Shown here in pieces: positions 48,594-55,794 of a stretch of DNA of 64,000 nt. Source of the DNA: Methylobacterium amylolyticum. GTDB taxonomy: Bacteria > Pseudomonadota > Alphaproteobacteria > Rhizobiales > Beijerinckiaceae. The first letter of the stretch is position 1, and every line of letters starts with the position of its first letter. Made by a program: the position numbers and the translations under genes. The notes below the pieces were generated by a model. The model was not told the origin of the DNA, ran no database searches, and was given only the letters and a program-made list of their open reading frames with translations. The stretch lies in NCBI RefSeq assembly GCF_030700245.1, contig NZ_JAUYZI010000023.1, positions 37,979-101,978 of the forward strand. Reading direction: 5' to 3'.

Positions 48594-50573
48594 TCAGCCG
48601 ACCGCCGGCGCCGCCCCGGGAAGCAGGTCCGCCCCGGTCCGGGCAGGCGCCGCCCCCGGCTGCGGGGCCGCCGGCTCCCGGGGCGGGGGCAGGGCCGCGG
48701 CGAACACGGCCGCCGCCGCCGCCCGGTCGCCCGCCGCCACCGCCGCGCGCAACTCCGCGACCCAGCCGTCGAGGCGCGCCCGGTCGGCGAAGACGGGGCG
48801 CGCGGCCATCACCCCGTCGATGCCGGGCAGGCCCACCCGCGGCTCGTCGCGGGCGAACAGGATCTCGTTGAGGCGCTCCCCCGGCCGCGCGCCGGTGAAG
48901 GCGACCTCGATCTCGGCGCCCGGCTCGAAGCCCGCGAGCCGGATCATCCGCTCGGCCAGCTCGGCGATCCGCACCGGCTGGCCCATCTTGAGCACGTAGA
49001 CGGCGGCGCGGTCCGCCCCCTCCGCCCGGGCCTCGCCGTCGGCGTGGGAGGCCGCGGTCAGCACGAGGTCGCACGCCTCGCGCACGGTCATGAAGTAGCG
49101 CACCATGTCCGGGTGGGTGACGGTGACCGGCCCGCCCCGGGCGATCTGCGCCTTGAACACCGGCACCACCGAGCCGACCGAGCCGAGCACGTTGCCGAAG
49201 CGCACGGCGATCAGCCGGGTCGGATGCCCCGGCCGCCCGGCCTGCTCGGCGTCCAGCGCCTGGGCGACCATCTCGGCGAAGCGCTTCGTCACGCCGAGCA
49301 TGGAGACCGGCTCGATCGCCTTGTCGGTGGAGACCATCACCAGGGCCCGGGCGCCCGCGGCCACCGCCGCCTCGGCGACGTTGATCGAGCCGAACACGTT
49401 GGTCTTGATCCCCTCCCCCCAGTCCCGCTCCAGGTACGGCACCTGCTTCAGGGCGGCGGCGTGGACCACGTAGTCCGGCCGGAATTTTTTTATGACGTCA
49501 TGGACGCGGTCCCGGTCGCGGATGTCGGCGAGCACCCCCGTCACCTCGGCCCCGGCTGCGAGCAGCGCCGGGTGGCTGAGGATGCCGTGCAGCGCCGGCT
49601 CGGAGGATTCGAGCACCAGCACGGCCGAGGCCCCGAAGGCGACCGCCCGCAGGCAGATCTCCGAGCCGATCGAGCCGCCGCCGCCGGTCACCACCACCCG
49701 CCGCCCGGCGAGGAACGCCTCCAGCCGCGGCCGGTCGATCGCCACGGTCGGGCGCAGCAGCAGGTCCTCGATCTCCAGCGGCGCCAGCTCCGGTCCCCCC
49801 GGCCCCTCGCCCAGCCCGGCGACGCGGGCGAGCGGCAGGCCGAGCCGGCGGGCGCGGGCGAGCAGATCGTCCGGGGCGGCCTCGGGACTGAGCGCGCTCG
49901 GCGCGGCCACCAGCCGCCGCAGGGGCTCGCCGGCCGCCGCCATCTCCGCCGCCACCCGCTCCAGGTCGCCGAAGCCGCCGAGCACGGGCACGCCGCGCAT
50001 GAACTGCCCGGCCTCGCCCGCGCGCGGCGACAGGATGCCCCGGGGGGCGAGCTTCTTCACCGAGCCCGCCTCGATCGCCCGCAGCAGCACGTCGATGTCG
50101 GCGCCGCGGCCGAGCAGCAGCGTCGGCACGGTGGCGGCGCGGGCGTTCGATTGCCGCGAGCGCGTGTATTTCAGGTAGCGGAACGCCAGCCGCGTCCCCC
50201 CTAGGAAAAAAATCTGGAGAACCCAGTAGAGCGGGATGGCGATCTTGCCGAAGAAGTAGAACCCGTACAGGTCGGCGGAGACGAGCACCCAGTCGGTGAC
50301 GAGGAGCAGCAGCGCCAGCACGCTCGCCGCGCGCACGATGCCGGCCAGATCCGGCAGGGAGGTGAAGCGCCACTTGGTCCGGTAGAGGCCGCAGCGCGCG
50401 TAGACGAGGCCGGCGGCGGCCAGCAGCGGCGGCAGCAGCAGCGGCAGGGCGTGCAGACGCTCGGCGAGCATCGCGCCCTGGAAGCGGAACAGGAAGGTCA
50501 GCGCCACGGCCGCGGCGGTCGCCGCGAGGTCGTGGGCCACCATCACCGCGGTCTTGGCGTGGCGCTGCTGCAT
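48594..50573 (-). CDS. Polysaccharide biosynthesis nucleotide-sugar dehydratase (FlmA/CapD-like membrane form)
   Basis: The 659-residue protein has about four N-terminal membrane helices (residues about 13-150), a CoA-binding-like middle domain (VPTLLLGRGADIDVLLRAIE) and a C-terminal SDR domain: VVVTGGGGSIGSEICLRAV, VVHAAALKQVPYLE, VSTDKAIEPVSMLGVTKR, VRFGNVLGSVGSVVPVF and FTGARPGERLNEIL. Homologues are UDP-GlcNAc 4,6-dehydratases for capsule, O-antigen or flagellin glycans. The expected YxxxK tyrosine is replaced by Met (MLGVTKR), as in WbpM-type proteins. Two seven-base homopolymers interrupt an otherwise GC-rich frame (49485-49491, 50206-50212). A Pro/Ala tail of about 40 residues ends the protein. 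Confidence 0.93.
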   Translation of the reverse strand: MQQRHAKTAVMVAHDLAATAAAVALTFLFRFQGAMLAERLHALPLLLPPLLAAAGLVYARCGLYRTKWRFTSLPDLAGIVRAASVLALLLLVTDWVLVSADLYGFYFFGKIAIPLYWVLQIFFLGGTRLAFRYLKYTRSRQSNARAATVPTLLLGRGADIDVLLRAIEAGSVKKLAPRGILSPRAGEAGQFMRGVPVLGGFGDLERVAAEMAAAGEPLRRLVAAPSALSPEAAPDDLLARARRLGLPLARVAGLGEGPGGPELAPLEIEDLLLRPTVAIDRPRLEAFLAGRRVVVTGGGGSIGSEICLRAVAFGASAVLVLESSEPALHGILSHPALLAAGAEVTGVLADIRDRDRVHDVIKKFRPDYVVHAAALKQVPYLERDWGEGIKTNVFGSINVAEAAVAAGARALVMVSTDKAIEPVSMLGVTKRFAEMVAQALDAEQAGRPGHPTRLIAVRFGNVLGSVGSVVPVFKAQIARGGPVTVTHPDMVRYFMTVREACDLVLTAASHADGEARAEGADRAAVYVLKMGQPVRIAELAERMIRLAGFEPGAEIEVAFTGARPGERLNEILFARDEPRVGLPGIDGVMAARPVFADRARLDGWVAELRAAVAAGDRAAAAAVFAAALPPPREPAAPQPGAAPARTGADLLPGAAPAVG

Positions 50574-50621
50574 CGGATCGGGCGGGGTATCCGCCGCGGG
50601 GTCGGGGCTGTCAACGCGCGG

Positions 50622-51467
50622 TCAGGTCATCCCACGCACCGCAGCCCGGGCCGCGTCGTCCACCCGGTCGATGTCGGGGGCGTCGATGCGGCGGTAGCGG
50701 GCCTGGATCAGGCCGAAGGCGCCGAAGGCCGCGTGGCCGGCCCCGGCCAAGGCGAGGAGGACCGCGCCGTAGGGCTGGTCGCGCAGCAGCGCGAAGGCCT
50801 GCGCGAGGCCCTTGGCCTCGGCCGAGCGCTGGTGCCACGCGGCGGCCACGAGGAAGCCGCCGACGATCAGGAACGCGACGCCGCGGGCGGCGTAGCCGAA
50901 CCGGCCGAGCGGGTCCGCCCAGCGGCAGGCGGCGGCGTCGAGGGCGAGGCGCTCGGTCACGTTGCCCCGCCACGCCTTGACGAGGAAGGCGAGGCCGCCG
51001 CCGACCACCGCGAGGCCCGCGAGCGCCACCAGCCAGCGGCCGAACGGCTTGGCCAGCAGCCACGCGGTCCAGTCGCGGGTGCCGTCGCCGCCGCCGAACC
51101 CGAGGCCGAGGCTCAGGGAGGCGGCGGTGGCGGCGAGGCCGACGTAGAGCGCGGCGCTGACGAGGTGGGCCCCGCGCACGGCGAGCCCCTTCGCCCCGGT
51201 GCCGCGCCGGTCCGCGTCGGTCACCCCCTCGACGAGCCGCCACAGGGCGAAGCCGGCGAGCCCCAGGGCGATCAGCCCGACGAGGACGGCGCCGAACGGC
51301 CCGACGAGGACCGTCCGCAGGGCGTCGCGGCTGTCGCCGGCGCGCCCGCCCTGGAGCGCGGCGAGCAGCGCCAGGGCGCCGACGACGCCGTAGACCGCGC
51401 CGCGGGCGCCGTAGCCGAACCGGGCGATCCGCTCGATCGCGTTGCGTCCGCCGGGGAACGGCGTCAT
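50622..51467 (-). CDS. DUF1206 membrane protein
   Basis: The 281-residue protein has six hydrophobic segments arranged as three repeats of a two-helix unit, the DUF1206 plan: FGYGARGAVYGVVGALALLA, GAHLVSAALYVGLAATAASL and FGYAARGVAFLIVGGFLVAA each begin a unit, with R-x-x-Y-x-A/G-R-G-x-x-Y/F at the membrane face. Function is unknown. GAGG precedes the ATG by about seven bases. It is followed 48 bases later by the polysaccharide gene on the same strand. Confidence 0.93.
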   Translation of the reverse strand: MTPFPGGRNAIERIARFGYGARGAVYGVVGALALLAALQGGRAGDSRDALRTVLVGPFGAVLVGLIALGLAGFALWRLVEGVTDADRRGTGAKGLAVRGAHLVSAALYVGLAATAASLSLGLGFGGGDGTRDWTAWLLAKPFGRWLVALAGLAVVGGGLAFLVKAWRGNVTERLALDAAACRWADPLGRFGYAARGVAFLIVGGFLVAAAWHQRSAEAKGLAQAFALLRDQPYGAVLLALAGAGHAAFGAFGLIQARYRRIDAPDIDRVDDAARAAVRGMT

Positions 51468-51587
51468 CGGGAGCCTCGCGCTCGGGGGGCGCCCGGCGGC
51501 GATCCGCGTCTCATGCGGGGATTCGCGCCGCGCGTTCGGGGCCCCCTCAACGCGCGTCCGCGCCCCGCCGATCCCTCACGTGCGGGC

Positions 51588-51929
51588 TCAGGGCTGCGCG
51601 CGCCCGGCGCGGCCGGTGAGGCCGACGTAGAAGCCCAGCCCGTCCTGGGCCGGCAGGGTGTGCAGCCGGTCGACGAGGCCGCGGCGCTTGGCGTCGAGCA
51701 GCAGGCGGCCGGCGGGCTGGAACAGCGTCTCCCCGCCCCCCTCCGGCGGCGGGGCGAGGCGCACCGCCACGGTCTTGCCCTTGGCGAAGCGGCTGCGCTC
51801 GATCATCTCCTTCAGCGACGCCTCGGCCGTCGCGCGGTTGGCGCTGCGCAGGTCGAGCACCGATTCCGCGTCGGTGACGCCGAGCGTCCCGCGCAGCTTG
51901 GCCGCGTAGAAATCCTCGAAGTGGGGCAA
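51588..51929 (-). CDS. Conserved hypothetical protein
   Basis: The 113-residue product starts at a TTG (51929), with GAGGTC about nine bases upstream and no better start. It reads PHFEDFYAAKLRGTLGVTDA, ESVLDLRSANRATAEASLKE, then FAKGKTVAVRLAPPPEGGGE, TLFQPAGRLLLDAKRRGLVD and GLGFYVGLTG. The LDLR-A/N-R-x-E-A-x-x-x-L pattern recalls Smr-like helices that begin nuclease or nucleotide-binding domains, but the GTGxG loop typical of Smr is absent. Composition is balanced with charged and hydrophobic residues, so it is probably a real protein. It lies 25 bases beyond the Uma2 gene, likely cotranscribed. Confidence 0.72.
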   Translation of the reverse strand: MPHFEDFYAAKLRGTLGVTDAESVLDLRSANRATAEASLKEMIERSRFAKGKTVAVRLAPPPEGGGETLFQPAGRLLLDAKRRGLVDRLHTLPAQDGLGFYVGLTGRAGRAQP

Positions 51930-51954
51930 GGGGTCAGGACCTCGGTCTGGTCGG

Positions 51955-52518
51955 TCAGAAGGTGATGTCGCGGTAGATCGCGGCGACGGGGACGCTGCCC
52001 CCGAGATCCGGCAGCGCCACCGCGCCGTCCGGCCCGAGGGCCGCGACGCTCCACTCGGCCCCCGCCCGCCGCCAGACCTCCACGCGCGGCTCGTCGGCGT
52101 AGACGATCAGGAAGGTCGCGAGGCTCGGCACCGCCCGGTAGAAGTCGGTCTTGCGGCCGCGGTCGCGGCTCATCGTCGAGGGCGAGAGCACCTCGGCGAC
52201 CAGCACCGGATCCTCCGCGTAGCCGTCCGGGCGGGGTGGGCCGCAGCGCACCACCACGTCCGGGATCGGCGCGAAGTCGTCCATCGCCGCGCTCACGACG
52301 GCGAGGCCCGGCAGGGCGCGGCAGCCGCGGCGTTCGGCCAGCTCGTCCAGACGCCGCGCGAGATTCATGACGATGCGCTGGTGCCGCTCCGTCGGCGGGG
52401 CCATCAGCGCGGGGGCGCCGTCCAGGAGTTCCCAGCGCTCGCGCTCCGGCCGCGACTCCGCCCAGGCCCGGAACTCGGGCACGCTCATCCGCGCGTCACG
52501 CCGGGCGGCCAGGGCCAT
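51955..52518 (-). CDS. Uma2 family PD-(D/E)XK nuclease-fold protein
   Basis: The 187-residue protein has the Uma2 (DUF820) pattern: MSVPEFRAWAESRPERERWE with the E/W-E-L-x-D/G start, LLDGAPALMAPPTERHQRI, FAPIPDVVVRCGPP with the conserved P-D, and VLVAEVLSPSTMSRDRGRKT with the acidic E and the D-x-x-x-K. These are the catalytic acids and lysine of the restriction-endonuclease fold. Members are numerous in cyanobacteria and alphaproteobacteria and have no settled role. It is followed by the hypothetical gene on the same strand. Confidence 0.93.
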   Translation of the reverse strand: MALAARRDARMSVPEFRAWAESRPERERWELLDGAPALMAPPTERHQRIVMNLARRLDELAERRGCRALPGLAVVSAAMDDFAPIPDVVVRCGPPRPDGYAEDPVLVAEVLSPSTMSRDRGRKTDFYRAVPSLATFLIVYADEPRVEVWRRAGAEWSVAALGPDGAVALPDLGGSVPVAAIYRDITF

Positions 52519-52593
52519 TGCAACCTCATCCGTCGGAAGCAGGATGCTACCATCGCCGGGGCCGCCCGCACAGGCCGTGCCGGAGGCGCGGGG

Positions 52594-53304
52594 TCACGCC
52601 CAGTACAGGTAGGCGGGGTCGAACAGCGCGAGCGCCTTCAGCCCGGGCAGGTCGCGGATCGTCAGGCGCCGCCCGCGCAGCTCGATCAGGCCGGCGGCGC
52701 GCAGCTCCCGCAGGGTCCGGTTGATGTGGACGCTGGTCTGGCCGAGCGCGTCGGCGAGGTCGGGCTGCGTCACCGGCATCGGGAAGGTGGCGTCCGCGAC
52801 GAGGCCGACGGCCGCGAGCCGCAGGTGCAGCTCGCAGAACAGGTGGGCGAGCCGCTCGATCGCCGAGCGCCGGCCGACCCCCGCCGTCCACTCCCGCTGG
52901 AGGGCCAGCGCCGCCAGCATCTCGCGCCGGAAGCAGGCCTCGATGGCCGGGTGCGCGCGCGCGGCCTCGTCGAGGGCCTCCGGCGCGAGGCGGGCGACGG
53001 TCAGCGCCGTCAGCGCGCCGACCGCGTGGTCGGCCCGGATCCGGTGGACGCGGTAGGGATCGCACAGGTCGCCCGGCAGCAGGAGGGCGACGATCGCCCG
53101 CCGCCCGTCGGGGAACTGCCGGTAGCGGCAGGCCCAGCCGTCGAGGATCAGGTGCGCGTGATGGGGGCCGGTGTCGTGGCCGACGAGATCCTGCCGGGCC
53201 GCGACGTGGCGGATCTGCTGGCGGGCGAGGTCGCCGAGCGCCGCGCGCGCCGCCTCGGGCAGCCGGACCTGCCGCTCCACCTTACGCAGGAACAGGTTGT
53301 CCAA
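52594..53304 (-). CDS. Crp/Fnr family transcriptional regulator
   Basis: I place the start at the TTG at 53304 (LDNLFLRKVERQVRLPEAAR), where GGAGG-like GGCGGAGGCGGAC lies just upstream; the longer ORF would add about 100 low-complexity residues. The 236-residue product has a cNMP-binding jelly roll (QDLVGHDTGPHHAHLILDGW, QFPDGRRAIVALLLPGDLCD) and a C-terminal winged HTH (PVTQPDLADALGQTSVHINR, TLRELRAAGLIELRG). No iron-sulphur cysteines are seen, so it is of the Crp-like or orphan type. It is divergent from the sigma-factor gene across about 455 bases. Confidence 0.9.
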   Translation of the reverse strand: MDNLFLRKVERQVRLPEAARAALGDLARQQIRHVAARQDLVGHDTGPHHAHLILDGWACRYRQFPDGRRAIVALLLPGDLCDPYRVHRIRADHAVGALTALTVARLAPEALDEAARAHPAIEACFRREMLAALALQREWTAGVGRRSAIERLAHLFCELHLRLAAVGLVADATFPMPVTQPDLADALGQTSVHINRTLRELRAAGLIELRGRRLTIRDLPGLKALALFDPAYLYWA

Positions 53305-53759
53305 GTCCGCCTCCGCCGTCCTCCTCGGCCGTCGTCCGCCGCGGCGCGTGGCGTCCCGACCCTGCGGAACCCGCCGGCCCGGCGGGGCCGGTGCCGGACG
53401 CCCGTCGGCGGCCCGATCCGGCGTGGGTCCGCGCCTCCGGCCCGACACACGCTTCCGCCGGCTTCTGCCCGGACGGAGAAGTTCCGCGCCAACCCATGTT
53501 AGCTTGGCGGTTCGCCGCGCGGCGAAGCCGGATGTTCCGCGGAGCCGATGCCCGGGGCCGGACGGCCGGCCGACGCGCCGCGATCCTCGGGTCGCGACGG
53601 GATGCACGCAGGGCGTGCAAGGTTCGCAGCCAAGCTCGCGCGGGCCGGGCGCTCACGGGAACGCGCGATGACCTAACGCATGTTGCGGCGGCGCCCGGAA
53701 CGGGCGGGCAACAAACGCTCCCGGCCCCGTTCCGGCCGCCCGCGTCTAGCCCAGGGCCG
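53305..53759. other. Gene-free divergent promoter region
   Basis: I find no convincing gene in these 455 bases; ORFs crossing it are frame extensions of neighbours. It contains a perfect 16-base palindrome TTCGCCGCGCGGCGAA at 53511-53526, roughly midway between the two divergent starts. About 100 bases before the sigma gene lies GGAAC with a GTT 19 bases later, near the spacing of EcfG-type promoters but not a full match. Confidence 0.5.
53511..53526. promoter_or_regulatory. Perfect 16-bp palindrome in the crp-sigma divergent region
   Basis: TTCGCCGCGCGGCGAA is self-complementary and lies about 207 bases upstream of the Crp-like start and 234 bases upstream of the sigma-factor start. It could be an operator for either gene. 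It does not match the TTGA-N6-TCAA consensus of FixK/Fnr proteins, and GC-rich palindromes arise easily here. Confidence 0.3.
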
Positions 53760-54488
53760 ATGACAGACTCGATCGGACTCGAACCCACCCTCGACCGCGA
53801 CGTCGGCCTGCCCGACCCGGTGCGCCGCCACCTCGGCGCCCTGTTGCGCGGCGCCTACGAGCGGGTCGGGACCGGGCCCGCGGACGGCGCCGACCGGTTC
53901 GGCGACCTCCTCGCGCGGCTCGACGCGGCGCTGGCGGCGGCCGAGGGGCGGGACGAGGCGGCGTTCCGGGCCGGCCTCCTGGAGATCGCGCCGGCGCTGC
54001 ACCGCTTCGCCGTATCGCTGACCCACGACCCCTCCTCCGCGGACGACCTCGTGCAGGACACGCTGCTGCGGGCGTGGCGCGGCCGGGCCGGCTTCCGCGC
54101 CGGCACGAACCTGGAGGCGTGGCTGTTCACGATCCTCCGCAACGTCTTCTACAGCGCCCACCGCAAGCAGGGCCGCGAGGTCTCCGACAGCGACGGCACC
54201 CACGCCGAGCGGCTGACCAGCATCCCCGAGCAGAGCGGCCACCTCGATCTCCAGGACGTGCGCGCGGCGCTGGAGCGTCTCGCGCCCACGATGCGGGAGG
54301 CCCTGGTGCTCGTGGCGATCGAGAATCTGAGCTACGAGGAGGCCGCCGCGGTGATGCAGTGCCAGATCGGCACGGTGAAGAGCCGGGTCTGGCGCGCCCG
54401 CGAGCAGCTCGCGCGGATGCTCGGCTACGACGGCGCCGAGGTCGGCAGCGACGGCGTCCTGCTCTCGGTGACCGGCACCGCGACCTGA
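53760..54488 (+). CDS. ECF RNA polymerase sigma factor, EcfG-like
   Basis: The 242-residue protein has sigma region 2 (FAVSLTHDPSSADDLVQDTL, LRAWRGRAGFRAGTNLEAWL, FTILRNVFYSAHRKQ) and region 4 (ALERLAPTMREALVLVAIEN, LSYEEAAAVMQCQIGTVKSR). The GTNLEAWLFTILRN and HLDLQDVRAALE phrases are those of ECF15 (EcfG) factors, which run the alphaproteobacterial general stress response under PhyR-NepR control. The 75 N-terminal residues are extra relative to short EcfG forms. Neither nepR nor phyR is adjacent, so this may be one of several paralogues with a specialised role. Confidence 0.9.
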   Translation: MTDSIGLEPTLDRDVGLPDPVRRHLGALLRGAYERVGTGPADGADRFGDLLARLDAALAAAEGRDEAAFRAGLLEIAPALHRFAVSLTHDPSSADDLVQDTLLRAWRGRAGFRAGTNLEAWLFTILRNVFYSAHRKQGREVSDSDGTHAERLTSIPEQSGHLDLQDVRAALERLAPTMREALVLVAIENLSYEEAAAVMQCQIGTVKSRVWRAREQLARMLGYDGAEVGSDGVLLSVTGTAT

Positions 54489-54495
54489 GCGGGTC

Positions 54496-54521
54496 GCGCT
54501 CCCTCACACAGGTGAGGGCGC
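54496..54521 (+). terminator. Hairpin after the sigma-factor gene
   Basis: CGCGCT CCCTCAC, loop ACAG, GTGAGGG CGCG forms a stem of seven perfect pairs, extended beyond one bulged T by GCGC/CGCG-type pairs, eight bases after the stop. No U-run follows. Confidence 0.5.
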
Positions 54522-54537
54522 GGGGCCGCGTCCGGTG

Positions 54538-54813
54538 TCAGCCAAGTCGGGCTGGGGCCTGCGTCCCGGCCGCGCTCCCGTCGTCGAGAGAGCCCCCCGA
54601 TCCGTCGGCGGGAGCGTGTCCCGGGATCCTCTGCGGGTCTCGATCCTCGGTGTCCTCGCCCGCACCGCCCGGGTCCGGGGCGGGCGGCAGGTGCGGCGGC
54701 GGCAGGTGCGGCGGTGGGATGCGTCCGGGGCTCGGCGGCGTCGGCAGGCCGAGGTCTTCCGGCGGGACGCCCGGCGGGCCGGAGGGCGCGGGCGGCGGTT
54801 CGGGATCGGGCAC
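54538..54813 (-). CDS. Small proline-rich hypothetical protein
   Basis: A GTG at 54811-54813 is preceded by GGAGG at eight bases, a strong site for translation. The 91-residue product (MPDPEPPPAPSGPPGVPPED) is about one third proline, with a twice-repeated PPPHLPP. Short Pro-rich proteins with a similar PGPPGVPPED phrase occur in Methylobacterium as far as I recall. No signal or membrane segment is seen. GC-rich low complexity argues for caution; the ribosome site is the main support. Confidence 0.5.
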   Translation of the reverse strand: MPDPEPPPAPSGPPGVPPEDLGLPTPPSPGRIPPPHLPPPHLPPAPDPGGAGEDTEDRDPQRIPGHAPADGSGGSLDDGSAAGTQAPARLG

Positions 54814-54954
54814 GGCATCCTCCGGGCGCGACGGGCGCGATCGGTCAACGGCCGGCCGGGGATCTCCGATCCAAGGGGGAGCAGCGCGCGGACGCGGCGC
54901 GGTCGGGTTCCGTTAACCCTGCCGGTGCAGGATCGGCGGGCGGAGACCCGAATC

Positions 54955-55122
54955 ATGAAGCGCGCCGCCCTGATCCTGTCGTGCCTCGCGCTGGTCCCCC
55001 TCGGCGGCTGCCTCGGCGCGCGCGGGCCGGGCGCCGGATCGCCCCAGGCCCGCGTCGTGGCGGTCCCGGTCGCGCCCGCGAGCGGCGGCCCGGCGAGCAC
55101 GCTGATCCTCGGCGTGCAGTAG
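54955..55122 (+). CDS. Small lipoprotein
   Basis: The 55-residue product begins MKRAALILSCLALVPLGGC, a lipoprotein signal with the lipobox LGGC at residue 19. The mature part is a 37-residue, Gly/Ala/Pro/Val-rich chain (GARGPGAGSPQARVVAVPVA) with no recognisable domain. GGAG lies about 10 bases before the ATG. It is likely exported and lipid-anchored; the role is unknown. Confidence 0.7.
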   Translation: MKRAALILSCLALVPLGGCLGARGPGAGSPQARVVAVPVAPASGGPASTLILGVQ

Positions 55123-55205
55123 GCGGCACATCCGAACACGCCGCCCCGACGCAACCCTTCCCCGTCTCCCGCGTCCTCCCGTCACGTTCGACGGAGGAGG
55201 CCGGC

Positions 55206-55511
55206 GTGGAGCCGATGAAACCGATGAAGCCCATGGCGCCGATGAAGCCCATGGAACCGATGGACGGCGGCGAGCGGTGGTGGCCGGAGGAACTGGGCTC
55301 CCCCGCCACCAGCGGCGCCCAGGACGGGATGCGGTACGCCGTCTTTCCCGACAAGCACCGCCTGCTGATCGAGCGCGACGGCGCGGTCTCGACCTACGAC
55401 AGCGGCGACCACCGCATCGGCGGCGTGTCGCAGTCGGGGCGATCGGGGGACCCGGTCTTCACCGGCCAGGACGGGGCGGTCGACCTCGGATCCCTGAAGA
55501 AGCTCGGCTGA
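55206..55511 (+). CDS. Conserved small protein with PMKPM repeat start
   Basis: The GTG at 55206 follows GGAGGAGG; a later ATG at 55215 is possible. The 101-residue product opens with a run of Pro-Met-Lys triplets (EPMKPMKPMAPMKPMEPMDG). A conserved domain follows: RWWPEELGSPATSGAQDGMR, YAVFPDKHRLLIERDGAVST, YDSGDHRIGGVSQS and DGAVDLGSLKKL. I recall close relatives in many rhizobia and other alphaproteobacteria, always with the Met-Lys-Pro start, and no function. The GMRYAxFPxKxRLLxE and YDSGDHRIxGVSQ phrases are the conserved core. Methionine-rich starts can bind copper, which is a guess here. Confidence 0.82.
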   Translation: MEPMKPMKPMAPMKPMEPMDGGERWWPEELGSPATSGAQDGMRYAVFPDKHRLLIERDGAVSTYDSGDHRIGGVSQSGRSGDPVFTGQDGAVDLGSLKKLG

Positions 55512-55640
55512 TACGCCCTGCGCGTGAACGAGGCGGCGGGCGCATCGGCGAGCGCGCTCGCCGCCGACGCGGCTGCCGGTTCGGCGGAAGAGCGCGCGTC
55601 CAGACCAAGGGTTGGAGCCGCGCACGATTGCAGCGCGACC
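55512..55640 (+). repeat. Dispersed intergenic repeat, family A, copy 4, with upstream shared tail
   Basis: Directly after the stop comes TACGCCCTGCGCGTGAACGA, the tail also found after 30493. Then follow GCCGGTTCGGCGGAAGAGCG, CCAAGGGTTGGAGCCGC and GCACGATTGCAGCGCGACCGG, the family A phrases in the orientation of copy 1. The remainder up to 55794 holds no gene that I trust. Confidence 0.65.
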
Positions 55641-55794
55641 GGGCGCAGCTCCGGCCCGCGCGGCGCACGGGCGCCGTCCGGTCCGCACCGCGGCGCGATC
55701 GAGCGGACCGGGTTGCGAGGCCGCGCGTGGACAGGGCCGGCCCGGCCCGATTAAGCCGGGCCATGCCCGATCCACGCCCCCTGCCCCGACGCCG

